Part shown: piece after piece, positions 1-10,315 of the stretch
Layout: every line of letters starts with the position of its first letter
Numbering within the stretch: the stretch's first letter is position 1
Assembly: GCF_000175575.2 (NCBI RefSeq)
Contig: NZ_CP005986.1
Span: 503,549-567,548 of the forward strand
Direction: 5' to 3'
DNA from: Acidithiobacillus caldus ATCC 51756
GTDB taxonomy: Bacteria; Pseudomonadota; Gammaproteobacteria; Acidithiobacillales; Acidithiobacillaceae
DNA length: 64,000 nt
Notes under the pieces: model-generated
The model's database searches: none
What the model saw: only the letters and a program-made list of their open reading frames with translations
Told to the model about the DNA's origin: nothing
Program-made: the position numbers and the translations under genes

Positions 1-1
1 C

Positions 2-550
2 TGGAAGGCCGAGGGCTATTCCATCCTCTTGGGCGCCGGCGATACCTTCCGCGCCGCCGCCGTCGAGCAGCTCACGGGTTGGGCCGAGCGGGTCCAGGTA
101 CCCGTCATTGCCCAGGGTGCCGGCGCCGATAGCGCTTCCGTCCTGTACGATGCCTATGCGGCGGCGCGCGCACGCGGCATCGACCTCGTCATTGCCGACA
201 CCGCCGGACGTCTGCACACCCAGGGTCACCTCATGGAAGAGCTGAAGAAGGTCAAGCGGGTGCTAGCCAAGCAGGATCCCGGCGCGCCGCATCAGATCTG
301 GCTGGTGCTCGATGCCGGTACCGGGCAGAATGCCCTCCAGCAGGTACGGCAATTCCACGAGGCGGTGGGTTTGACGGGCATCTGCATCACCAAACTCGAC
401 GGCACCGCCAAGGGTGGCGTGGTGGCGGCGGTGGCCAAGGCCCTGCCCCTGCCCATTCGCTTCATCGGCGTCGGTGAAGGGGTGGAGGATTTACGGCCTT
501 TCTCGGCGGAGGCCTTTGTCGACGCCCTCGTTGCGGAGACCGGATCGTGA
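2..550 (+). CDS. ftsY: FtsY, SRP receptor GTPase (3' part only)
   Basis: C-terminal part of the signal-recognition-particle receptor, which docks SRP-ribosome complexes at the inner membrane. The gene is cut by the window edge, so the N-terminal membrane-targeting region and the P-loop are outside. What remains is most of the NG GTPase domain: the GDTFRAAAVEQL segment, the DTAGR (G3) motif, TKLDGTAKGG (G4 region) and the closing GVGEGVEDLRPF segment shared by FtsY and Ffh. HLMEELKK and GLTGICITKLDGT favour FtsY over Ffh. The stop overlaps the start of ftsE, giving the usual ftsY-ftsE-ftsX order. Confidence 0.96.
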   Translation, partial: WKAEGYSILLGAGDTFRAAAVEQLTGWAERVQVPVIAQGAGADSASVLYDAYAAARARGIDLVIADTAGRLHTQGHLMEELKKVKRVLAKQDPGAPHQIWLVLDAGTGQNALQQVRQFHEAVGLTGICITKLDGTAKGGVVAAVAKALPLPIRFIGVGEGVEDLRPFSAEAFVDALVAETGS

Positions 551-1215
551 TCGAGTTCATCAATGTCACCAAACACTACCCGGGACGGCGGCACGTCCTG
601 CGCGAGATCAATCTACGCTTGCCCAAGGGCGAGATGGCGCTGCTCACCGGACCTTCGGGTGCGGGCAAGAGCACCCTGTTGAAGCTCCTCACCCGTCTGG
701 AAGACGTCAGCCACGGCACCCTGATGGTGGGTGGCGTGGATCTCGCCACCCTCAAGCGTCGCCACATCCCCGCCTATCGTCGGCGCGTCGGGGTGGTCTT
801 CCAGGATCACAAGCTGCTCATGGATCGGGACGTCTACAGCAATGTCGCCCTCACCCTGCAAGTGGCCGGGGTGCCCCCCCGGCAGATCGAGAGCCGGGTA
901 CGGGCGGCACTGGAAAAGGTCGGCCTCGGTGACCGTCTGCGCGAGCTGCCGGCGACTCTGTCCGGTGGCGAGCAACAGCGGGTCGGCATCGCTCGGGCTA
1001 TCGTCCACACCCCGGAAATTCTGCTGGCGGACGAACCCACGGGTAACCTCGACCCGGCCCTGAGCGATGAGATCCTCGATCTTTTCCGGGATTTTCATCG
1101 CCACGGCACAACGGTCCTCGTCGCCACCCACGACGCCCGACAGATAGCGCGACTCGGCCTGCCGGCCCTGCACCTGGAGCAAGGCCGCCTGCATGCTCCC
1201 AAGGAGTTCTCATGA
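547..1215 (+). CDS. ftsE: FtsE, cell-division ABC ATPase
   Basis: ATPase of the FtsEX complex, which couples ATP binding at the septum to activation of cell-wall hydrolases. It has 222 residues, normal for FtsE. Walker A is GPSGAGKS (about residues 35-42), the ABC signature is LSGGEQQRVGIARA, and Walker B is ILLADEPTG followed by the H-loop ATHD. The GTG start overlaps the ftsY stop (GTGA) and the end overlaps the ftsX start (ATGA), so translational coupling is likely. Confidence 0.97.
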   Translation: MIEFINVTKHYPGRRHVLREINLRLPKGEMALLTGPSGAGKSTLLKLLTRLEDVSHGTLMVGGVDLATLKRRHIPAYRRRVGVVFQDHKLLMDRDVYSNVALTLQVAGVPPRQIESRVRAALEKVGLGDRLRELPATLSGGEQQRVGIARAIVHTPEILLADEPTGNLDPALSDEILDLFRDFHRHGTTVLVATHDARQIARLGLPALHLEQGRLHAPKEFS

Positions 1216-2117
1216 ACCTGCACCTGCGCCTGGATGCCCTGCGCAATGCCCGCGACACACTCCTGCGGCAACCCCTGGCGACCCTACTGACGGTATTGGC
1301 CCTGGCCATCGTGCTGGCGCTGCCCGTGGGCCTTTTCACCGCCTTGAACAATCTGCAGCTGCTCCTCGGCCAGTGGCGTGATCAGGCGCAGATTTCCCTG
1401 TACCTCCACAAGGATGCCAGTGCCGCCGAGGTGGCCAAGCTGCGCGATCGCGTCGCCCGTGGCGCGGGGGTGGTGGCCGTACACTACATCAGTCGGGAAG
1501 AGGCGCTGGCGGATTTCGAGCGCAGCGCCGGTATGCAGGCCGCCGTGGATGTTCTGGGCGAAAATCCGCTTCCGGCCTCTCTGGTGGTGGAAATCAATCC
1601 CCTGGCCCAGAGTTCCGCCGATCTCGATGCTCAGGTACGTTCCTGGGCCAAGGAGCCCATCGTTGCCAGTGCTCAGTCGGATCTCCATTGGGTCGCCCGT
1701 CTGCAGGCGATATTGGCGCTGGGTACACGGGCAGTGTGGATCCTCGCGCTGCTTCTGGCCCTGGGGGCAGTACTCGTCATGGGCAATACCATCCGTCTGC
1801 ACATCGCCCAACGGCGCGATGAGATCGATATCGCCTCCCTGGTGGGGGCGACGCGCAGTTTCATCCGTCGTCCCTTTCTCTACCAGGGACTGATTCAGGG
1901 CCTCCTGGCGGGAGCTCTGGCCTGGGCGGTGGTGGCCATCGCCATCCTGAGCCTGCAGGGGCCCGTCGATCGCTTGGCGGCCCTGTATGGCACCCACTTC
2001 AGCTTGGTGGGTCTGCGTCCGGCCCAGGGTTTCGCACTCATCGCCATCAGCGCATTCCTGGGTTGGCTCGGCTCGCGCATTGCCGTCGGTCGGCACCTCG
2101 ACCATACTTTCTCTTGA
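1212..2117 (+). CDS. ftsX: FtsX, cell-division permease-like protein
   Basis: Membrane partner of FtsE, 301 residues. One membrane segment lies near the N-terminus (about residues 25-45), followed by a periplasmic loop that in known FtsX proteins contacts murein-hydrolase activators. Three more hydrophobic segments occupy the C-terminal third, including the conserved GATRSFIRRPFLYQG region. Its ATG overlaps the ftsE stop by four bases. About 140 bp separate it from rpoH, the same neighbour as in Escherichia coli. Confidence 0.95.
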   Translation: MNLHLRLDALRNARDTLLRQPLATLLTVLALAIVLALPVGLFTALNNLQLLLGQWRDQAQISLYLHKDASAAEVAKLRDRVARGAGVVAVHYISREEALADFERSAGMQAAVDVLGENPLPASLVVEINPLAQSSADLDAQVRSWAKEPIVASAQSDLHWVARLQAILALGTRAVWILALLLALGAVLVMGNTIRLHIAQRRDEIDIASLVGATRSFIRRPFLYQGLIQGLLAGALAWAVVAIAILSLQGPVDRLAALYGTHFSLVGLRPAQGFALIAISAFLGWLGSRIAVGRHLDHTFS

Positions 2118-2255
2118 AAGCCTGGCGGCGCGTCCCCATATCCCAAAAGCGTTATTGGGTGGGCGGATTCCGGACCTGGTGTCGGAGAAAGGCCGGAAAA
2201 CTATCGGTCGCTGCAGGGGTCTAAAGCGCGTGAGCGATTTGGGAGGAACGGATTC

Positions 2256-3113
2256 ATGAACGATTTGGTAATGACGCAGCGCGATCTGGCAACCGTCGAC
2301 GGGATGGCGGCCTATCTGCGTTTCGTCCACGCGCAGCCCGTATTGAGCGTGGAGGAGGAGCGCAGACTCGCCCGTCGTCTGCGCGATGAGGACGATGTGG
2401 ATGCGGCCAAGCAGCTGGTGCTCAGCCACCTGCGCTTCGTGGTGCGGGTGGCACGGGCCTATCGGGGCTATGGCCTGCCCGAGGCGGACCTCATTCAGGA
2501 AGGCAACATCGGCCTCATGAAGGCGGTCAAACGGTTCGATCCGGAGCAGGGGGTACGCCTCGTCTCCTTTGCGGTGCACTGGATCAAGGCGGAGATGCAC
2601 GAGTTCATTCTGCGAAACTGGCGCATCGTCAAAGTCGCCACGACCAAGGCCCAGCGCAAGTTGTTCTTCAACCTGCGCTCGGCGCGTCAGAGCAGTGGAT
2701 GGCTGGGCCAGGAAGAGAGCGCAGCCATAGCCGAAGATCTGGGTGTGTCGCAGGAAGCCGTGCTGGAGATGGAAGGGCGCATGGCCGGGCAGGATTATTC
2801 CCTCCAGTACGAAAGCGACGATGAGGAGGGGCACGGTCGCACGCTGGAACTGGAGGATCCTGGCGAGTCCTCCGTCGAGGCGCTCATCGATCGCGACTGG
2901 GACCAGCAGCGGCAACGGGGTTTGCGGGCAGCACTCCAGAGTCTTAGTGAACGGGACCGGTACATCATTCAGAACCGGTGGCTCAGTGACGATCCCAAGA
3001 CCCTGCAAGCTCTGGGAGAAGAGTTGGGGGTATCGGCCGAGCGGGTACGCCAGCTGGAAAAAAGCGGTATGGAAAAACTGCGTAGTCGCCTGCTGGAATA
3101 CGTTCCGGCATGA
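2256..3113 (+). CDS. rpoH: RNA polymerase sigma-32 factor RpoH
   Basis: Heat-shock sigma factor, 285 residues. It shows region 2 (core binding and -10 recognition, ending in SFAVHWIKAEMHEFILRNWR), the RpoH-specific box around TKAQRKLFFNLR that separates it from RpoD and RpoS, and a C-terminal region 4 helix-turn-helix (LGEELGVSAERVRQLE). A strong Shine-Dalgarno sequence (GGGAGGAA) precedes the ATG. The hslVU protease genes a few kilobases away are classic members of the RpoH regulon, but I did not identify a heat-shock promoter for them. Confidence 0.97.
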   Translation: MNDLVMTQRDLATVDGMAAYLRFVHAQPVLSVEEERRLARRLRDEDDVDAAKQLVLSHLRFVVRVARAYRGYGLPEADLIQEGNIGLMKAVKRFDPEQGVRLVSFAVHWIKAEMHEFILRNWRIVKVATTKAQRKLFFNLRSARQSSGWLGQEESAAIAEDLGVSQEAVLEMEGRMAGQDYSLQYESDDEEGHGRTLELEDPGESSVEALIDRDWDQQRQRGLRAALQSLSERDRYIIQNRWLSDDPKTLQALGEELGVSAERVRQLEKSGMEKLRSRLLEYVPA

Positions 3114-3442
3114 GCGCGGGTTTGCTCTTCCACATCGATGAGCCGGGCCGCTGGCCCCAGCTCTTCGCGAATCTGCGCAACGCTCGGGCAGCCGATCCCG
3201 ATGTGTCCTTGCAGGTGGTTGCTAACGTGTCCGCGCCGGTGGCGCTCTGGGCCATGGGGCGCTGGCGCGACGAGTGCGAAGTCCTGGCCCGTGGTGGGGT
3301 GGACTTTGCTTTTTGCCAAAACAGCCTCGACGCCCTCGGCCTCGACTCGCAGACCCTGCCCGCGGGTACGCGCGTCGTCGCAGCCGGGGTGCTTGCCCTG
3401 GCGCAGGCCCAGCAACGGGGCTGGAGCTACCTCAAACCCTGA
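3110..3442 (+). CDS. DsrE-family-like protein
   Basis: Small protein of 110 residues whose start overlaps the rpoH stop (ATGA). It resembles the DsrE/DsrF fold: an N-terminal strand, a stretch like VVANVSAPVALW, a central single cysteine (DFAFCQNSL, about residue 70), and a closing LPAGTRVVAAGVLALAQAQQRGW. In sulfur oxidisers this cysteine carries persulfide in sulfur-transfer relays. Here the role is inferred from the fold and that cysteine only. Coupling to rpoH suggests co-expression. Confidence 0.7.
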   Translation: MSAGLLFHIDEPGRWPQLFANLRNARAADPDVSLQVVANVSAPVALWAMGRWRDECEVLARGGVDFAFCQNSLDALGLDSQTLPAGTRVVAAGVLALAQAQQRGWSYLKP

Positions 3443-3541
3443 TTCCACGCCCTATTTCCGAGCCGTGTCGCGCGTATTTCGCTGCGCGGCACCGCTTTTT
3501 GCCGATCGCAGCGCGACTATTGGCACCGGGCGGGTCTTTGG

Positions 3542-3572
3542 TTGGACAAAAAAGCACCGCGCGTGTTAGTAT
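3542..3572 (+). promoter_or_regulatory. possible promoter of the mscS-like gene
   Basis: TTGGAC at 3542-3547 and a weak -10-like TTAGTA/TAGTAT at 3566-3572 are spaced by about 18 bp. A short hairpin CCCTG-A6-CAGGG follows at 3577-3592, before the ATG at 3607. The -10 box is poor, so this is only a candidate. Confidence 0.35.
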
Positions 3573-3606
3573 CTATCCCTGAAAAAACAGGGAGATAGTC
3601 GTTATC

Positions 3607-4686
3607 ATGCCGATATCCTTGGTGCAATCGGGTATTATTATCCTTGTTTCTGTCGTGCTGCTTGTGCTGATCCAATGGGCGATACGCAGAAGCAGCGCCA
3701 CGAAAATAGGGCGCTGGTTGGGCGGACTCCTGCAGGTCGTGGTCGTCGTGGCTGCTGCACTTAGTCTTGCCATGGTCTGGCATCTCTTGCCGCAACGCTT
3801 TCTGGGCCTTGCGGAGAAGTACTTCATCGACGGTTTCACGGTCAGCGGCGTGCAGGTCAATCCGCTGCACATCGTCATCGCTGCCGTCCTGCTGGTGATC
3901 CTGTTTCGGGTCATCGATCGCCTGGTGGCACGGCTCGACAGTTTCCTCGGGATATTCGCCCTGGATTCGGGAGCGCGCTATTCCTTGGTCATGCTCACCA
4001 AGTACGTCGCCATCATTCTCAGCGTGGCCATCTGTCTTGCCATTGCAGGCATCCCCCTGGGCAAGTTTGCTCTCATTGCCAGCGCCCTTTCGGTGGGCGT
4101 GGGCTTTGGCCTGCAGACCATGGTCAACAATTTCGTTTCGGGCATCATCCTCATCTTTGAACGTCCCATCAAGGTGGGCGACTGGATAAAAGTGGGGAGC
4201 GCCGAGGGTTACGTCAAGAAGATCAGCATCCGCTATACCCTAATCATGACCTTCGACCGTACCGAAGTGTTCGTGCCCAACTCCGAAATCATCTCGGGAC
4301 AGGTGACGAACTGGATGTATTCCAACAGCGTCCTGCGCCTCATGCTGCCCTTTACGGTGAAGCACGATGCGGACTTGCCGAGGGTGAAGGAAATCCTGGT
4401 GGACGTGGCGCGCAAGCATCCGGACGTGATGCAGGACGACCCCAGCATCATTCCGCCGTCGGCCCTCATACTGGACGTCAATACCAACGGCGTCATGGTC
4501 TATCTGCGTGTCTACATACAAGATTGCAACAAGTCCTTCAATGTGCAGACGGACTTGCGCGCGGCGGTGGTGGAGGCGTTGCTGGCAAACGGAGTTCCTC
4601 TGGCGCACCAGCAACAGGATATCCACATGGTCAGCTCGCAGCTCGAGCCCTATCCGGGCCTGCAGGCTCCGTCGGCCGCCGCCTGA
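3607..4686 (+). CDS. MscS-family mechanosensitive channel
   Basis: Inner-membrane channel of 359 residues, probably relieving turgor after osmotic downshock. The first ~150 residues hold several hydrophobic segments. These are followed by the MscS pore helix region (ALSVGVGFGLQTMVNNFVSG), the conserved IFERPIKVGDWIKVG beta domain, and the cytoplasmic alpha/beta domain around VPNSEIISGQVTNWM. The C-terminal SQLEPYPGLQAPSAAA tail is short and probably disordered. It stands alone between the rpoH pair and the convergent hslU. Confidence 0.93.
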   Translation: MPISLVQSGIIILVSVVLLVLIQWAIRRSSATKIGRWLGGLLQVVVVVAAALSLAMVWHLLPQRFLGLAEKYFIDGFTVSGVQVNPLHIVIAAVLLVILFRVIDRLVARLDSFLGIFALDSGARYSLVMLTKYVAIILSVAICLAIAGIPLGKFALIASALSVGVGFGLQTMVNNFVSGIILIFERPIKVGDWIKVGSAEGYVKKISIRYTLIMTFDRTEVFVPNSEIISGQVTNWMYSNSVLRLMLPFTVKHDADLPRVKEILVDVARKHPDVMQDDPSIIPPSALILDVNTNGVMVYLRVYIQDCNKSFNVQTDLRAAVVEALLANGVPLAHQQQDIHMVSSQLEPYPGLQAPSAAA

Positions 4687-4758
4687 GCGCGGCCCGATCC
4701 CTCGCGGCCGCGGGCGAAGCGCAGGCCCATGGCCGTCTGGGCGAGGGGGGTCGCCCGG

Positions 4759-6090
4759 TCACAGAATGTAGCGGGAGAGATCCTCGTCGGCGGCGAGATC
4801 GCCCAGGCGCGCGTTGACGTAGTCGGTATCGATGGTGATCTCGCCGATGCCAGCGTCGGGCGCGCGAAAGGCGAGGTCTTCCAGAAGACGCTCCATAACC
4901 GTGTGCAGGCGGCGCGCGCCGATATTTTCCACACCTTCGTTCACCTGCTGGGCAATCTCGGCAATGCGGCGGATGCCGTCGTCGGTGAAGCGCAGTTCGA
5001 CCTCGTCCGCCGCGAGCAGGGCGGTGTACTGACGCACCAGAGCGTTTTCGGGTTCGCGCAGTATGCGCTCCAGGTCTGCGGCACTCAGGGCCTGAAGCTC
5101 GACGCGGATGGGTAGCCGCCCCTGAAGTTCCGGGATGAGATCCGAGGGCTTGCTCAGGTGAAACGCTCCCGAGGCTATGAACAGAATGTGATCGGTCTTG
5201 ACTACGCCATAACGGGTGCTCACATTGGACCCTTCCACCAGCGGGAGCAGATCCCGCTGCACCCCCTCACGGGAGATGTCCGGGCCGCTCTGGGCGTTGT
5301 TACGGGAGGTAACCTTGTCGATTTCGTCGATGAAGACGATGCCGTCCGCCTGCAGACGTTCCAAGGCCGTACTGCGGACCTCGTCCTCGTTCACCAGTTT
5401 GGCGGCTTCCTCATCGCGCAGCAGCGTCCGTGCTTCGGCAACGCTCACCTTGCGCCGTTGCGTATTGTGCGGCGCCATACGCGCAAATAGATCGCGCAGT
5501 TGTGCTCCCATTTCCTCCATCCCTGGGGGCGCCATGAACTCGACACCGGGCCCTTTACTGGCGCGGATCTCGATGTCGATTTCCTTGTCGTCCAGCTTGC
5601 CTTCGCGCAGCATCTTGCGGAATTTCTGCCGGGTATTCTCGTCCTGACGCGGCAGGCTGGCATCGCGCGGACCCGGCAGAAGCGCATCGAGGATACGTTC
5701 CTCGGCCAACTCCTCGGCGCGCAGGCCCACTGCCTGCTGGCGCTCGTTGCGCACCAGATTGACCGCAATTTCAGCAAGATCGCGGATGATGGACTCCACA
5801 TCCTTGCCCACGTAGCCCACCTCGGTGAATTTAGTGGCCTCGACCTTGATGAAGGGCGCCTTGGCCAGCTGGGCCAGGCGTCGCGCAATCTCGGTCTTGC
5901 CAACGCCCGTGGGGCCGATCATGAGGATATTCTTGGGCGTGATCTCCGCGCGCAGATCCCCGCTCACCTGCGCGCGCCGCCAGCGGTTGCGCAGGGCGAC
6001 GGCCACCGCTCGCTTCGCCTCATCTTGGCCGACGATGTACTTGTCCAGCTCCTGGACGATCTCCCGCGGAGTCATTTCACGCATGCTCAC
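4759..6090 (-). CDS. hslU: HslU, ATPase of the HslVU protease
   Basis: AAA+ unfoldase that feeds substrates to HslV in the cytoplasm. The protein starts [17 protein letters not shown] and shows Walker [14 protein letters not shown], the pore motif GYVGKDVES, Walker [10 protein letters not shown] and the C-terminal [15 protein letters not shown] region; length about 443 residues is normal. I chose the GTG at 6090, which overlaps the hslV stop (GTGA) and has GAGGAG just upstream; an ATG at 6084 is the alternative. Much longer in-frame extensions lie inside hslV and are unlikely to be used. Confidence 0.96.
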   Translation of the reverse strand: MSMREMTPREIVQELDKYIVGQDEAKRAVAVALRNRWRRAQVSGDLRAEITPKNILMIGPTGVGKTEIARRLAQLAKAPFIKVEATKFTEVGYVGKDVESIIRDLAEIAVNLVRNERQQAVGLRAEELAEERILDALLPGPRDASLPRQDENTRQKFRKMLREGKLDDKEIDIEIRASKGPGVEFMAPPGMEEMGAQLRDLFARMAPHNTQRRKVSVAEARTLLRDEEAAKLVNEDEVRSTALERLQADGIVFIDEIDKVTSRNNAQSGPDISREGVQRDLLPLVEGSNVSTRYGVVKTDHILFIASGAFHLSKPSDLIPELQGRLPIRVELQALSAADLERILREPENALVRQYTALLAADEVELRFTDDGIRRIAEIAQQVNEGVENIGARRLHTVMERLLEDLAFRAPDAGIGEITIDTDYVNARLGDLAADEDLSRYIL

Positions 6091-6629
6091 GACAACTCCT
6101 CGACACTGTGTTGCTGATTGGTGTAGATGCAGATGTCGGCGGCGATGACCAGAGCCCGCTCGGCAATCGCGCGCGCCGACAGCTCGCTGTGTTCCAGTAG
6201 CGCCCTGGCAGCGGCAAGGGCATAGGGCCCGCCGGAACCGATGGCGATGATGCCGTATTCCGGCTCCAGGACGTCTCCCTGACCAGTCAGAATCAGGCTC
6301 TGCTGTCGATCCGCCACGGCCAGCATGGCCTCCAGGCGGCGCAACACCCGATCGGTACGCCACTCTTTGGCAAGCTCCACTGCCGCCTTGGCCAGCTGCC
6401 CAGGATGCGCCTTGAGCTTGGCCTCGAAGCGCTCCAACAGGGTAAAGGCATCGGCCGTGGCGCCGGCAAAGCCCACCAGAACGTCGGCTTCCAGACGCCG
6501 CACCTTACGGGCATTAGCCTTCATCACCGTATTGCCAAAGGTCACCTGTCCGTCTCCCGCCATCACCACGTTCTGCCCGCGGCGCACGGACAGGATGGTG
6601 GTTCCGTGCAGATCCAAATTCTGAGACAT
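6087..6629 (-). CDS. hslV: HslV, threonine peptidase of HslVU
   Basis: Proteasome-like peptidase subunit of 180 residues. The catalytic threonine is expected at HG|TTILSV (about residue 10), after a short propeptide that would be removed. Other typical segments are [37 protein letters not shown] and the C-terminal [10 protein letters not shown]. The start overlaps the xerC stop (TGATG) and the stop overlaps hslU, so this is one translationally coupled operon. Confidence 0.97.
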   Translation of the reverse strand: MSQNLDLHGTTILSVRRGQNVVMAGDGQVTFGNTVMKANARKVRRLEADVLVGFAGATADAFTLLERFEAKLKAHPGQLAKAAVELAKEWRTDRVLRRLEAMLAVADRQQSLILTGQGDVLEPEYGIIAIGSGGPYALAAARALLEHSELSARAIAERALVIAADICIYTNQQHSVEELS

Positions 6630-7582
6630 CAGCGGTCCTCCTTGGGATTTTGCCGGGGTGGGGCGCGATGGGCGCGCGGGTGGGCGCTGTCGTAGACCGC
6701 CGCCAGGTGTTGGTGATCCAGGTGGGTGTAGATGGCCGTCGTGGCAATACCTGCGTGACCCAAAAAATCCTGGACGGCGCGCAGATCGCCACTGGACTGC
6801 AGCAGATGACTGGCGGCACTGTGGCGGAGGGTGTGGGGATGCAGCGCCTGTCCCAGTCTGTCGCGCCCCCAGCCATCGACGATGCGTTGGACGCTGCGCA
6901 CCGACAGGCGACCACCGCGCTGGTTGAGAAAGAGGGCCTTGACCTCGGCGGCCGCCACGGCCGCGCGAGCCGGCAGATAGGTCCGCAGCGCGGTCAGCGC
7001 CACCTGGCCCACCGGCACCATCCGTTCCTTGCCGCCCTTGCCGAAAACCCGCAACCAGGAGCCGGCCAGATCCAGATGGTCCAGATCGATGGCGACCAGT
7101 TCGGACACGCGCAGGGCGCTGGAGTAAAGCAGTTCCATCATGGCGCGGTCGCGGGTCATGGCGAAGTGGGTCTGCGCAGTGGCCGGTTGGGCGGGGCCAC
7201 CGTCGGACGACGTCGGCCCATCCAGTAATTGTTGCGCCTGATCCACCGTCAGCCAGTCTGGAAAATGCTGTTCGAGTTTTGGCAGACGCAAGTAACGACT
7301 GGGGTCCGGCAGTTGCGGATGTTGGCGCTGCAGGTGTCGGTAGAGTGCGCGCAGCGCCGCAAAACGTCGCCGCAGGCTGCGTATGGCCACGCCTCGCGCG
7401 CGCTCACGGCGGATAAAGTGACGCAGATGCTCCGCTTGTACCGACTCGATGTGATCGATGCCCTGTTCCGCCAGAAACTCCTGCCACAGGTGGAGGTCCG
7501 CGCGATAGGCCGAGGCGCTGGCGGGCCGATAGGCCTGGGTCAGAACCGTGTCAAAGTCGGCAATGATCTCGGCTACGCGCAC
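6629..7582 (-). CDS. xerC: XerC-type tyrosine recombinase
   Basis: Site-specific recombinase of 317 residues that resolves chromosome dimers with XerD. The N-terminal SAM-like core-binding domain covers about residues 1-90. The catalytic domain shows SALRVSEL (Arg), GKGGKER (Lys), [14 protein letters not shown] (His-x-x-Arg), [14 protein letters not shown] (His) and the nucleophilic Tyr in that last motif. Location between DUF484 and hslV matches xerC rather than xerD or a phage integrase. Confidence 0.94.
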   Translation of the reverse strand: MRVAEIIADFDTVLTQAYRPASASAYRADLHLWQEFLAEQGIDHIESVQAEHLRHFIRRERARGVAIRSLRRRFAALRALYRHLQRQHPQLPDPSRYLRLPKLEQHFPDWLTVDQAQQLLDGPTSSDGGPAQPATAQTHFAMTRDRAMMELLYSSALRVSELVAIDLDHLDLAGSWLRVFGKGGKERMVPVGQVALTALRTYLPARAAVAAAEVKALFLNQRGGRLSVRSVQRIVDGWGRDRLGQALHPHTLRHSAASHLLQSSGDLRAVQDFLGHAGIATTAIYTHLDHQHLAAVYDSAHPRAHRAPPRQNPKEDR

Positions 7583-7588
7583 GCTGGG

Positions 7589-8278
7589 CTACCCACCTTC
7601 CGCCTTGGGCAGGGTGCAGCGGTCCAGGGCCGCACTCACCAGCCGGCCAATCTGCTCCAGCAGGTCACTACCCGCATCTGCCCCGTAGCGGTCCGGGTGC
7701 TGACTGCCCAGAACGATGCCGCCGCTCAGACAGCTCCCGTCCAGCGGGATGATGGCAAAGGAGCGCAGACCAGCGCCAGGCGCCTCGAAGAGTCGCCGCC
7801 GCAGATCCGGGTGCAGTTCGAGACCCGTCCGCGCCCCGGCGATGGCCATGGCCAGCAGCGGCCGACTCCGTTCCGCTTCCAGTGCCACTGCCCCCGTCAC
7901 CGGAAAATCGCTGTGCGCCACGAGCCAGGCTTGCTGCTCCACCTGAAAGACCTCACTCAGGTGACGCCGGGTGAGTTCCACCACGGCGATACAGTCCTGG
8001 GCCCGCAGGAGGGCCATGGCGAGGTCACTGAGGTGACGCGCCAGCACGGCATTTTGCTGTGCCGCGCCCAGGAGCGCGGCGATGCGCTGCTGCAGCAGGA
8101 GGTTTTCCTGGCGCAGCGCCTGCACCTGCCGCTCCAGGAGGGAACTGGCCGAACCGAGGCCGAGGTGGGGCAAGGTGATCTCCGTCAAAAGCTCCTCTTC
8201 GGTCCAGAGGAACTCGGGATGCTTGCGTAAAAAGGCACGTACCTGCTGCGCGTCGTCGTCTCGCGGAGTTTCGCTCAT
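7589..8278 (-). CDS. DUF484 family protein
   Basis: Cytoplasmic protein of 229 residues of the DUF484 family, found between dapF and xerC in many proteobacteria and predicted to have a GAF-like domain. It begins with a helical segment ([16 protein letters not shown]), then a short coiled coil rich in Leu/Gln (about residues 45-70), then the GAF-like part ending in [17 protein letters not shown]. Its ATG overlaps the dapF stop (ATGA). Its biochemical role is unknown. Confidence 0.9.
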   Translation of the reverse strand: MSETPRDDDAQQVRAFLRKHPEFLWTEEELLTEITLPHLGLGSASSLLERQVQALRQENLLLQQRIAALLGAAQQNAVLARHLSDLAMALLRAQDCIAVVELTRRHLSEVFQVEQQAWLVAHSDFPVTGAVALEAERSRPLLAMAIAGARTGLELHPDLRRRLFEAPGAGLRSFAIIPLDGSCLSGGIVLGSQHPDRYGADAGSDLLEQIGRLVSAALDRCTLPKAEGG

Positions 8279-9147
8279 ATGGACTCCAGGCCTTGCCAGA
8301 CCCCGTCGAAGACTACTCGCGCCGGCCCCGTCATCCGCAGGTGCTGCCCGGGGCCCGGCCAATGGATCTCCAGGGAGCCGCCCGGCAGTTCGACGCGCAC
8401 CCGCTCCCTGAGAGCACCCCAGCCGCGCCCGGCCACCACCGCCGCACAGGCGTTGCTGCCGCAGGCGAGGGTCTCGCCGGCGCCCCGCTCCCAAGTGCGC
8501 AGACGCAGCGCATGTGGGCTGACGATTTCCATGAAGCCGACATTGGTGCGTTCGGGGAAGGCCGGGTGGTGCTCCAGGAGCGGTCCAATCTCTGCCACCG
8601 GCGCTCCCCGCACGTCCTCGACCCGTAGCAGGGCGTGGGGATTGCCCATGCCCACGGCGGCGAGTTCGATATGGTCCTGCCCGAGGTCCAAACGGTAGTT
8701 GTTGGCCGCTGCCGGCGCGCGGAAGGGAATGTCTGCGGGATCCAGACGGGGTACCCCCATATCCACGGTAACGGTGCCGTCGTCGTGCACCTGCAGTTCC
8801 AGCGGGCCCGAAGCGGTTTCCACCCGGATGCTGCGCTTGTCCGTCAGTCCGGCGCGGCGGACGAATAGCGCAAAGCAGCGGGCGCCATTGCCGCATTGTC
8901 CCACCTCGCCGCCGTCGGCGTTGAAGATGCGGTAGCGGAAGTCGCAGTCTGGGCTGGAAGCGGGTTCCACCAGCAGGATCTGATCGCAGCCTATACCGTA
9001 GTGGCGATGGGCAATACGCTGGCAGGTCTCGGGATCCAGCAGAAAATTCCGACGCACACCGTCCAGCACCACGAAGTCGTTCCCAAGCCCCTCCATTTTG
9101 GTGAAGGGCCAGCGGCATTCCAGAAGGCGTGGAGAGGCGTCGGACAT
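8275..9147 (-). CDS. dapF: Diaminopimelate epimerase DapF
   Basis: Converts LL- to meso-diaminopimelate for lysine and peptidoglycan synthesis. The two catalytic cysteines lie in [10 protein letters not shown] and ACGSNACAA. The entry segment [15 protein letters not shown] is typical. At 290 residues it is slightly long because of an N-terminal extension ([13 protein letters not shown]); the internal ATG at MEGLGND would give the standard length. First gene of the dapF-DUF484-xerC-hslV-hslU operon. Confidence 0.96.
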   Translation of the reverse strand: MSDASPRLLECRWPFTKMEGLGNDFVVLDGVRRNFLLDPETCQRIAHRHYGIGCDQILLVEPASSPDCDFRYRIFNADGGEVGQCGNGARCFALFVRRAGLTDKRSIRVETASGPLELQVHDDGTVTVDMGVPRLDPADIPFRAPAAANNYRLDLGQDHIELAAVGMGNPHALLRVEDVRGAPVAEIGPLLEHHPAFPERTNVGFMEIVSPHALRLRTWERGAGETLACGSNACAAVVAGRGWGALRERVRVELPGGSLEIHWPGPGQHLRMTGPARVVFDGVWQGLESI

Positions 9148-9343
9148 GCCTGGAGTCTAGCAACGTCCTGCGCATCTGCCCAGAGTCCGTTGGCGCGGGC
9201 GCGGTAGATGGCGTTGCCCGTGCCGGCTCGAATCTTGCGGGAGCGAGACCCCTGGTCTGGCTTGCCTTGATCCCACGGACGCTCTGGCCTAAGGTTAAAA
9301 CCGACTAGACGGTATTTCTTGAGCTCTGGCACTGGAGGCAATC

Positions 9344-10258
9344 GTGAAAACCGGTTTTCTGGGACTGGGACGGATGGGGGCAGGAATGGCCGCGCGTCTC
9401 CTTGCGGTGGCGCCGGACCTGAAGGTGTACAATCGCAGCGCGCAGGCCACCCGTGTGTTGGCGGAGCAGGGTGCGACCGTCGCCCGAGAGGTTGCCGATT
9501 TTGCCGATTGCGATCTGGTTTTTACCATGGTGGCGGACGATGCGGCCGAGCGCGATCTCACCCTGGGGCCAGGGGGCCTGGCCGAAACCCTTCCCGCGGG
9601 GGCCATCCACGTAGCCTGTAGCACCATCGGCGTGGACTGCGCGCGGGCCTTGGATGCGGCCCATCGCCAACAGGGTCAGTCCTATCTGTCCATGCCGGTC
9701 TTCGGTCGACCCGACGCTGCAGCAGCGGGCAAACTTTTTCTCGTGGCGGCGGGGCCAGCGGCAGTCTTCGATGCCATTGCTCCGCACCGCGAGCGCCTCG
9801 GACAGCGGAGCTTCTTGCTGGGAGCGCAGCCGGAGCAGGCCAACCTCGCGAAGCTCAGCGGCAACTACCTCATTGCCACCGTCATCGAATCCCTCGGCGA
9901 GGCCATGGCCCTGGTGGAAAAGGGCGGCATCGATCGCCACGCCTACTTGGAGTTGCTCACCAGCACGCTGTTCGACGCGCCGGTTTACCGCAACTACGGC
10001 AAGCTCATTGCCGACCGCCAGCAGCGACCGGCGGGCTTCGCCCTCCCCCTGGCGCAGAAGGATCTGCGCCTGGTCCTCGCCGCGGCGGAAGCGCTGGCGG
10101 TGCCGCTACCTTTCAGTGGGCCGCTGCGCGACCGCTTCTTGCACCTCGCCGCCCAAGGTTACGGGGATCTGGACTGGTCCGCTCTGGGTGTGGCTGCCGC
10201 CGAGGCCGCTGGCCTGCCCCATGCCCTGGACCCGCGGCCCGGACCGGGAAATGCCTAA
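9344..10258 (+). CDS. NAD(P)-dependent oxidoreductase, 3-hydroxyisobutyrate dehydrogenase family
   Basis: A 304-residue member of the beta-hydroxyacid dehydrogenase family. It shows the Rossmann motif GLGRMGAGMAARL at the N-terminus and the conserved catalytic lysine region AKLSGNYL, followed by the all-helical C-terminal domain. The GTG start has GGAGG seven bases upstream. The substrate cannot be read from sequence; glyoxylate/succinic-semialdehyde reductase-type activity is one possibility. It diverges from dapF across a ~200-bp intergenic region and is followed by an SDR gene. Confidence 0.88.
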   Translation: MKTGFLGLGRMGAGMAARLLAVAPDLKVYNRSAQATRVLAEQGATVAREVADFADCDLVFTMVADDAAERDLTLGPGGLAETLPAGAIHVACSTIGVDCARALDAAHRQQGQSYLSMPVFGRPDAAAAGKLFLVAAGPAAVFDAIAPHRERLGQRSFLLGAQPEQANLAKLSGNYLIATVIESLGEAMALVEKGGIDRHAYLELLTSTLFDAPVYRNYGKLIADRQQRPAGFALPLAQKDLRLVLAAAEALAVPLPFSGPLRDRFLHLAAQGYGDLDWSALGVAAAEAAGLPHALDPRPGPGNA

Positions 10259-10315
10259 GGCCAGGAATCCCGAACGTCAACACATCGATCATCCCAGCCA
10301 ATGGAGGATTCGTCC

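Noticed and set aside
1284-3008. 574-codon reverse frame across ftsX and rpoH
   Set aside because: Antisense to two clear essential genes; product of high GC codon structure.
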